A DNA stretch of 7,481 bases. It comes from DAOTXL01 sp034434895 (GTDB lineage: Bacteria > Chloroflexota > Anaerolineae > JAAYZQ01). Each line of letters begins with the position of its first letter. Positions within the stretch are counted from its first letter, which is position 1. Below the pieces are notes generated by a model that worked only from the letters and a program-made list of their open reading frames with translations, was not told the DNA's origin and did not search any database. The translations under genes were made by a program, and so were the position numbers. The stretch spans positions 1 to 7,481 of the forward strand of contig DAOTYI010000123.1 in the NCBI GenBank assembly GCA_034434895.1, read 5' to 3'. Below, piece by piece: positions 4,369-7,481 of this stretch.

Positions 4369-5670
4369 GTGAAACGAAGCCGGGTTGTCTTGCTCTTGTG
4401 GCTGGTCATGGCCGCAGGTGCCATCGGGACAGGCCGTGATCTGCTCTATAACCTGTGGTACCTCCTGACTGCACTCCTGATCTCCTCGTACCTGTGGGCT
4501 TGGTCCGGCATCCGTTGGGTGGAGGTCCGGCGCTTCCTCCGCGCCAGCCGTTCCCAGGTGGGCAAAATCGCAGAAGAGCGGTTGGTGGTCCAGAATCGCG
4601 GCCTTCTCCCCAAGCTGTGGCTGGAGGTCCGGGATCATTCGACTCTGCCAGACCATCCTGTCAGCCGGGTGATCGGCTCGCTGGGCGGGCGCAGGTCCCA
4701 TAGCTGGACGGTCAAAAGCCGTTGCCTGCAACGGGGGCGCTTTACACTCGGCCCGCTGACGCTGGCCAGTGGGGATCCGTTCGGCCTGTTCAAGACCACC
4801 CGCCGGTTGGAGGAGCCACGGGAAACGACCTTCATCGTCTACCCGGCGATTGTCGAGGTGCCGACCTTTGCCCCCCTCATCGGCTATCTGCCAGGGGGGG
4901 ATACCATCCGCCGCCGGACGCCCTATGTGACTACCAACGTGGCCGGGATACGCGACTATATGCCGGGCGATAGCTTCAACCGCATCCACTGGCCGTCCAC
5001 GGCGCGGACCGGACGGCTGATGTCAAAAGAGTTTGAGCTGGATCCCACAGCCGATATCTGGTTGCTTCTGGACCTGGAACGGGGTGCCCAGGCCGAACTG
5101 AGTTGGGTCAGGCCACGGGGGGTGGACCAGGTATGTCTGCCCTGGGAGCTTCCCGGCCCCGATCTGATTCTGCCGCCCTCCACTGTCGAGTATGGTGTGA
5201 CCATCGCCGCCTCGCTGGCCAGGCACTTTATCGCCCGTGACCGGGCAGTGGGCTTCCTGGCCTATTCCCATCGCCGGGAACTGATCCCGGCCGACCGGGG
5301 GGAGCGGCAATTGACCAAGATCCTGGAGACCCTGGCCGTCATCCGGGCCGATGGGCATATCCCGCTGGCCGAGGTCATCGCCGCCGAGGCCGTTCATCTG
5401 CGGCGGAATACGACCCTGATCGCCATCACCCCCACCGACCAGAGTTCCTGGATCGCCGCTGCCCGGGCGGCCCGGCAACGAGGCCTCAACCTGGTGGCTG
5501 TGCTGATCGATCCCCAGACCTTTGGGCATTCACACAGCAACGCGGGGCACTCCTCCGAGCTATCCATCAGCGGCATCCCAACCTACCTGGTCCGGCAGGG
5601 GGATGATCTGGCCCAGGCCTTGGCCAGGCCCTACGCTCAGGCGATTGCCCCGGTGGGACGCTACCGCTAA
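4369..5670 (+). CDS. DUF58 domain-containing membrane protein
   Basis: This 433-residue protein has two N-terminal membrane segments (about 6-22 and 29-46), then a beta-rich region and a DUF58/vWA-like domain. The family hallmark is clear at residues 194-217: IRDYMPGDSFNRIHW followed by the ARTGRLM block and KEFE. The vWA-type strand IWLLLDLERGA carries Asp235, but the usual DxSxS metal-binding serines are replaced (D-L-E-R-G). DUF58 genes usually stand beside a MoxR-type AAA+ ATPase and transglutaminase genes; none is in the window. The GTG start at 4369 is chosen because AGGGG at 4358-4362 lies 6 nt upstream and the protein then begins MKRSR before the first membrane segment. The frame is open upstream to about 4162, but that stretch is unlike the family and crosses the hairpin. 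Its substrate is unknown. Confidence 0.9.
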   Translation: MKRSRVVLLLWLVMAAGAIGTGRDLLYNLWYLLTALLISSYLWAWSGIRWVEVRRFLRASRSQVGKIAEERLVVQNRGLLPKLWLEVRDHSTLPDHPVSRVIGSLGGRRSHSWTVKSRCLQRGRFTLGPLTLASGDPFGLFKTTRRLEEPRETTFIVYPAIVEVPTFAPLIGYLPGGDTIRRRTPYVTTNVAGIRDYMPGDSFNRIHWPSTARTGRLMSKEFELDPTADIWLLLDLERGAQAELSWVRPRGVDQVCLPWELPGPDLILPPSTVEYGVTIAASLARHFIARDRAVGFLAYSHRRELIPADRGERQLTKILETLAVIRADGHIPLAEVIAAEAVHLRRNTTLIAITPTDQSSWIAAARAARQRGLNLVAVLIDPQTFGHSHSNAGHSSELSISGIPTYLVRQGDDLAQALARPYAQAIAPVGRYR

Positions 5671-5684
5671 CGCCGACAGAGGGG

Positions 5685-7079
5685 ATGTTCAGTCTGGACG
5701 ATACGATCGCTGCCATTTCCACCCCCATCGGTGAGGGCGGGATCGGCATCGTGCGCATGAGCGGCCCGCAGGCGCTCCCTATCCTGCGCCGGCTTTTTGT
5801 GCCCGGTTCCCAGACCTGCCCCTGGCCCCTCCCTCCTCGGATGCTCCACTACGGCCATATCATCGAGCCGGATACCGGTGAGAGGGTAGACGAAGTCCTG
5901 GCGGTCTATCTGCCTGCGCCGGCCACCTACACCCGGCAGGATGTGGTCGAGATTGACGGCCATGGTGGGATCGTCGCCCTGCGGCGCATCCTGGCCCTTT
6001 GTTTGCGGCAGGGGGCGCGGCTGGCGGAACCGGGTGAGTTTACGGCGCGGGCTTTTCTTCATGGCCGCCTGGACCTGGCTCAGGCGGAGGCAGTCCTGGA
6101 CATCGTCCGGGCCAGGACCGAGCGGTCGTTGCAGGCGGCGGTAGGTCAACTGGCCGGCCACCTGTCGGAGCAGGTCGGTGGTGTGCGGACCAGGCTGGTC
6201 GAGACGCTGGCTTATCTGGAAGCCAGCCTTGATTTTGCCGAGGACGAGATCCCGGAGCGCGACATCGGACCGGAGCTGGAACAGGCCGGCGCGGCTCTGG
6301 CGCGCCTGGTGGCCGATGCTGAGCGGGGGATCCTCTACCGGCAGGGGGTGCGGGTGGCCATCGTGGGCCGGCCCAACGTGGGCAAATCGTCGCTGCTGAA
6401 CCGGCTGCTGCGCACCAGCCGGGCTATCGTCACCGACATCCCCGGTACCACCCGCGACACGCTGGAGGAGACCCTCAATTTGCAGGGCGTGCCGGTGGTC
6501 CTGGTGGACACGGCGGGCATTGCCGCCCAACCGGTGGACCCGATCGAGCGGTTGGGCATCGAGCGGAGCCGCGCCGCCCTGGCCCAGGCCGACCTGGCCC
6601 TGCTGGTGGTAGATGCTGCCCAGCCACTCACCGATGCCGACCGGGCCATCGCCGCTCTGGTGGGTGACAGGCCGGCCCTCGTCGTCCTGAACAAGATGGA
6701 CCTGCTGGATCATGCCCCCAAGCCACCATCCAGAATCGAGCAGATATTCGATACTCGACGTTGGCCCCTTGTCCCCGTTTCGGCGCTGACCGGCGAGGGG
6801 ATGGAGCGGCTGGAGGAGGCTATTGTCGAGGCGATTTTCTCCGGCCAGGTGACGGCCTCCGAAATGCCACTGGTGACCAATCCCCGTCACAAAGAGGCCT
6901 TGAACCGGGCATTGGACCATGTGAAGGCGGCCCAGGCAGCCGTGCAGAGTGGCCTGTCGGCCGATCTGGTGGCGATTGACGTGGCCGCCGCCGTCCATAC
7001 GCTGGGGGAGATCACCGGGCAGACGGCCAGCGACGATCTGATCGAGACTATCTTTAGCCATTTTTGTGTGGGAAAGTAG
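5685..7079 (+). CDS. mnmE: tRNA uridine-5-carboxymethylaminomethyl(34) synthesis GTPase MnmE
   Basis: This 464-residue GTPase works with MnmG to modify U34 in the wobble position of certain tRNAs in the cytoplasm. The N-terminal tetrahydrofolate-binding domain starts DDTIAAISTP and includes GGIGIVRMSGP (18-28) and DVVEIDGHGG (86-95). A helical domain surrounds the inserted G domain, whose motifs are all present: P-loop GRPNVGKS (228-235), GTTRD (254-258), DTAG (275-278), NKMD (336-339). The C-terminus is FCVGK, the family's catalytic C-x-G-K motif with Cys461. The length is normal. It lies 14 bp after the DUF58 gene and is probably co-transcribed with it. AGAGGGG at 5678-5684 abuts the ATG, an unusually short spacing, but no other in-frame start fits the conserved N-terminus. 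No mnmG is within view. Confidence 0.97.
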   Translation: MFSLDDTIAAISTPIGEGGIGIVRMSGPQALPILRRLFVPGSQTCPWPLPPRMLHYGHIIEPDTGERVDEVLAVYLPAPATYTRQDVVEIDGHGGIVALRRILALCLRQGARLAEPGEFTARAFLHGRLDLAQAEAVLDIVRARTERSLQAAVGQLAGHLSEQVGGVRTRLVETLAYLEASLDFAEDEIPERDIGPELEQAGAALARLVADAERGILYRQGVRVAIVGRPNVGKSSLLNRLLRTSRAIVTDIPGTTRDTLEETLNLQGVPVVLVDTAGIAAQPVDPIERLGIERSRAALAQADLALLVVDAAQPLTDADRAIAALVGDRPALVVLNKMDLLDHAPKPPSRIEQIFDTRRWPLVPVSALTGEGMERLEEAIVEAIFSGQVTASEMPLVTNPRHKEALNRALDHVKAAQAAVQSGLSADLVAIDVAAAVHTLGEITGQTASDDLIETIFSHFCVGK

Positions 7080-7084
7080 GAGCT

Positions 7085-7481
7085 ATGAAGGAAGCAGGAA
7101 GCAGGAGGCAAGGGGCAAGGGGCAAGTTGCTCATGGGCTGGTGTCTGCTCCTGATCCTCACCGACCTGGCCGGATGTGCGGCGAACCCGACCCCGACAGG
7201 CATCGCCGCCCTCTCGCCCACCGTCGCCAGCCCCACTGCCAGCCCGATACCAACCCTGACTGCACTGCCCACCGTCCCTGCGGCAGCCACATCCGGCCCG
7301 ACAAAAAGAGCGATGACGGCCACCACGGCCCCGGCGGTCCCGGCCACGCCCTCGGTTACGGCCAGCCGCACCCCCACGCCCTCACCGACCGCCACGGCCA
7401 CCCTCACGCCCAGCCCATCGGCGACGGCCACGCAGACCCACACTCCCCGGCCGCCTGCCCCGACCATCACCCCCACGCAGA
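7085..7481 (+). CDS. Thr/Pro-rich lipoprotein, N-terminal part (runs off right edge)
   Basis: The frame is open from an ATG at 7085, five bases after the mnmE stop, to the window edge: 132 codons. Basic residues (R7, R8, R12, K14) precede a hydrophobic segment and the lipobox LAGC at 28-31, so Cys31 should be lipidated and the protein exported. The visible mature part is a low-complexity linker made almost entirely of Thr, Pro, Ala and Ser (many PTA, TPT and SPT units), probably an extended cell-surface stalk before a domain beyond the window. AGGAG at 7078-7082 lies only 2 nt from the ATG; an alternative start at 7133 (Met17) would drop the basic residues and weaken the signal peptide. The first codons are a heptanucleotide repeat. 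Function cannot be told from this part. Confidence 0.7.
   Translation, partial: MKEAGSRRQGARGKLLMGWCLLLILTDLAGCAANPTPTGIAALSPTVASPTASPIPTLTALPTVPAAATSGPTKRAMTATTAPAVPATPSVTASRTPTPSPTATATLTPSPSATATQTHTPRPPAPTITPTQ
7091..7126 (+). repeat. Heptanucleotide tandem repeats at the lipoprotein 5' end
   Basis: GAAGCAG occurs twice in tandem (7091-7104), then GAG, then GCAAGGG twice plus GCAAG (7108-7126). The whole tract is purine-rich and has a 7-bp period, which is not a multiple of three. It lies between the likely start codon and the signal-peptide core. Confidence 0.65.

Noticed and set aside
5667..7061. Minus-strand 464-codon frame opposite mnmE
   Set aside because: It is the codon-bias mirror of mnmE in GC-rich DNA; mnmE has every family motif.
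7054..7476. Minus-strand Val/Gly/Ala-rich frame opposite the lipoprotein
   Set aside because: It is the complement of the Thr/Pro-rich repeats; the plus strand has a lipobox and a start next to mnmE.

Overview
The window is GC-rich bacterial chromosome dominated by a conserved housekeeping cluster on the + strand: rpmH, rnpA, yidD, a beta-propeller lipoprotein gene, yidC and khpB (jag). These are followed by a repeat-rich gap, a DUF58 gene, mnmE, and the start of a Thr/Pro-rich lipoprotein gene. The short Oxa1-type YidC without a large periplasmic domain, the Thr/Pro-rich secreted lipoprotein and the type of transposase at the left edge together suggest a member of the Chloroflexota. This is an inference from gene style; nothing in the window proves it.

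Left edge (1-257): the first codons of a probable IS transposase run leftward off the window. The gap between it and rpmH holds two well-formed, divergently pointing sigma70-type promoters whose -35 regions lie in the two arms of a perfect 9-bp inverted repeat. No dnaA gene or DnaA-box cluster is visible.

Operon core (258-3874): ribosomal protein L34, the RNase P protein, YidD, a BamB-like PQQ-repeat lipoprotein, the YidC insertase and the KH/R3H RNA-binding protein KhpB follow each other closely. rnpA/yidD overlap by 4 bp and yidC/khpB by 47 bp. L34 and RnpA serve translation and tRNA maturation; YidD and YidC serve insertion of membrane proteins. The lipoprotein between yidD and yidC is not part of the usual cluster and is the most interesting candidate for a new partner of the insertase.

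Island (3875-4368): about 490 bp with no convincing full-length gene. It holds two GC-rich palindromes, an array of six ATCCGTG-type octamers arranged as a long inverted repeat, a possible promoter, and a 40-codon small ORF or gene relic.

Right part (4369-7481): a DUF58 membrane protein gene lies 14 bp upstream of mnmE (tRNA U34 modification GTPase). In many bacteria mnmE directly follows khpB, so the island plus DUF58 looks like an insertion into that conserved order. A lipoprotein gene with a heptanucleotide tandem repeat just after its start codon runs off the right edge. Five of the eight intact conserved genes use GTG or TTG starts.
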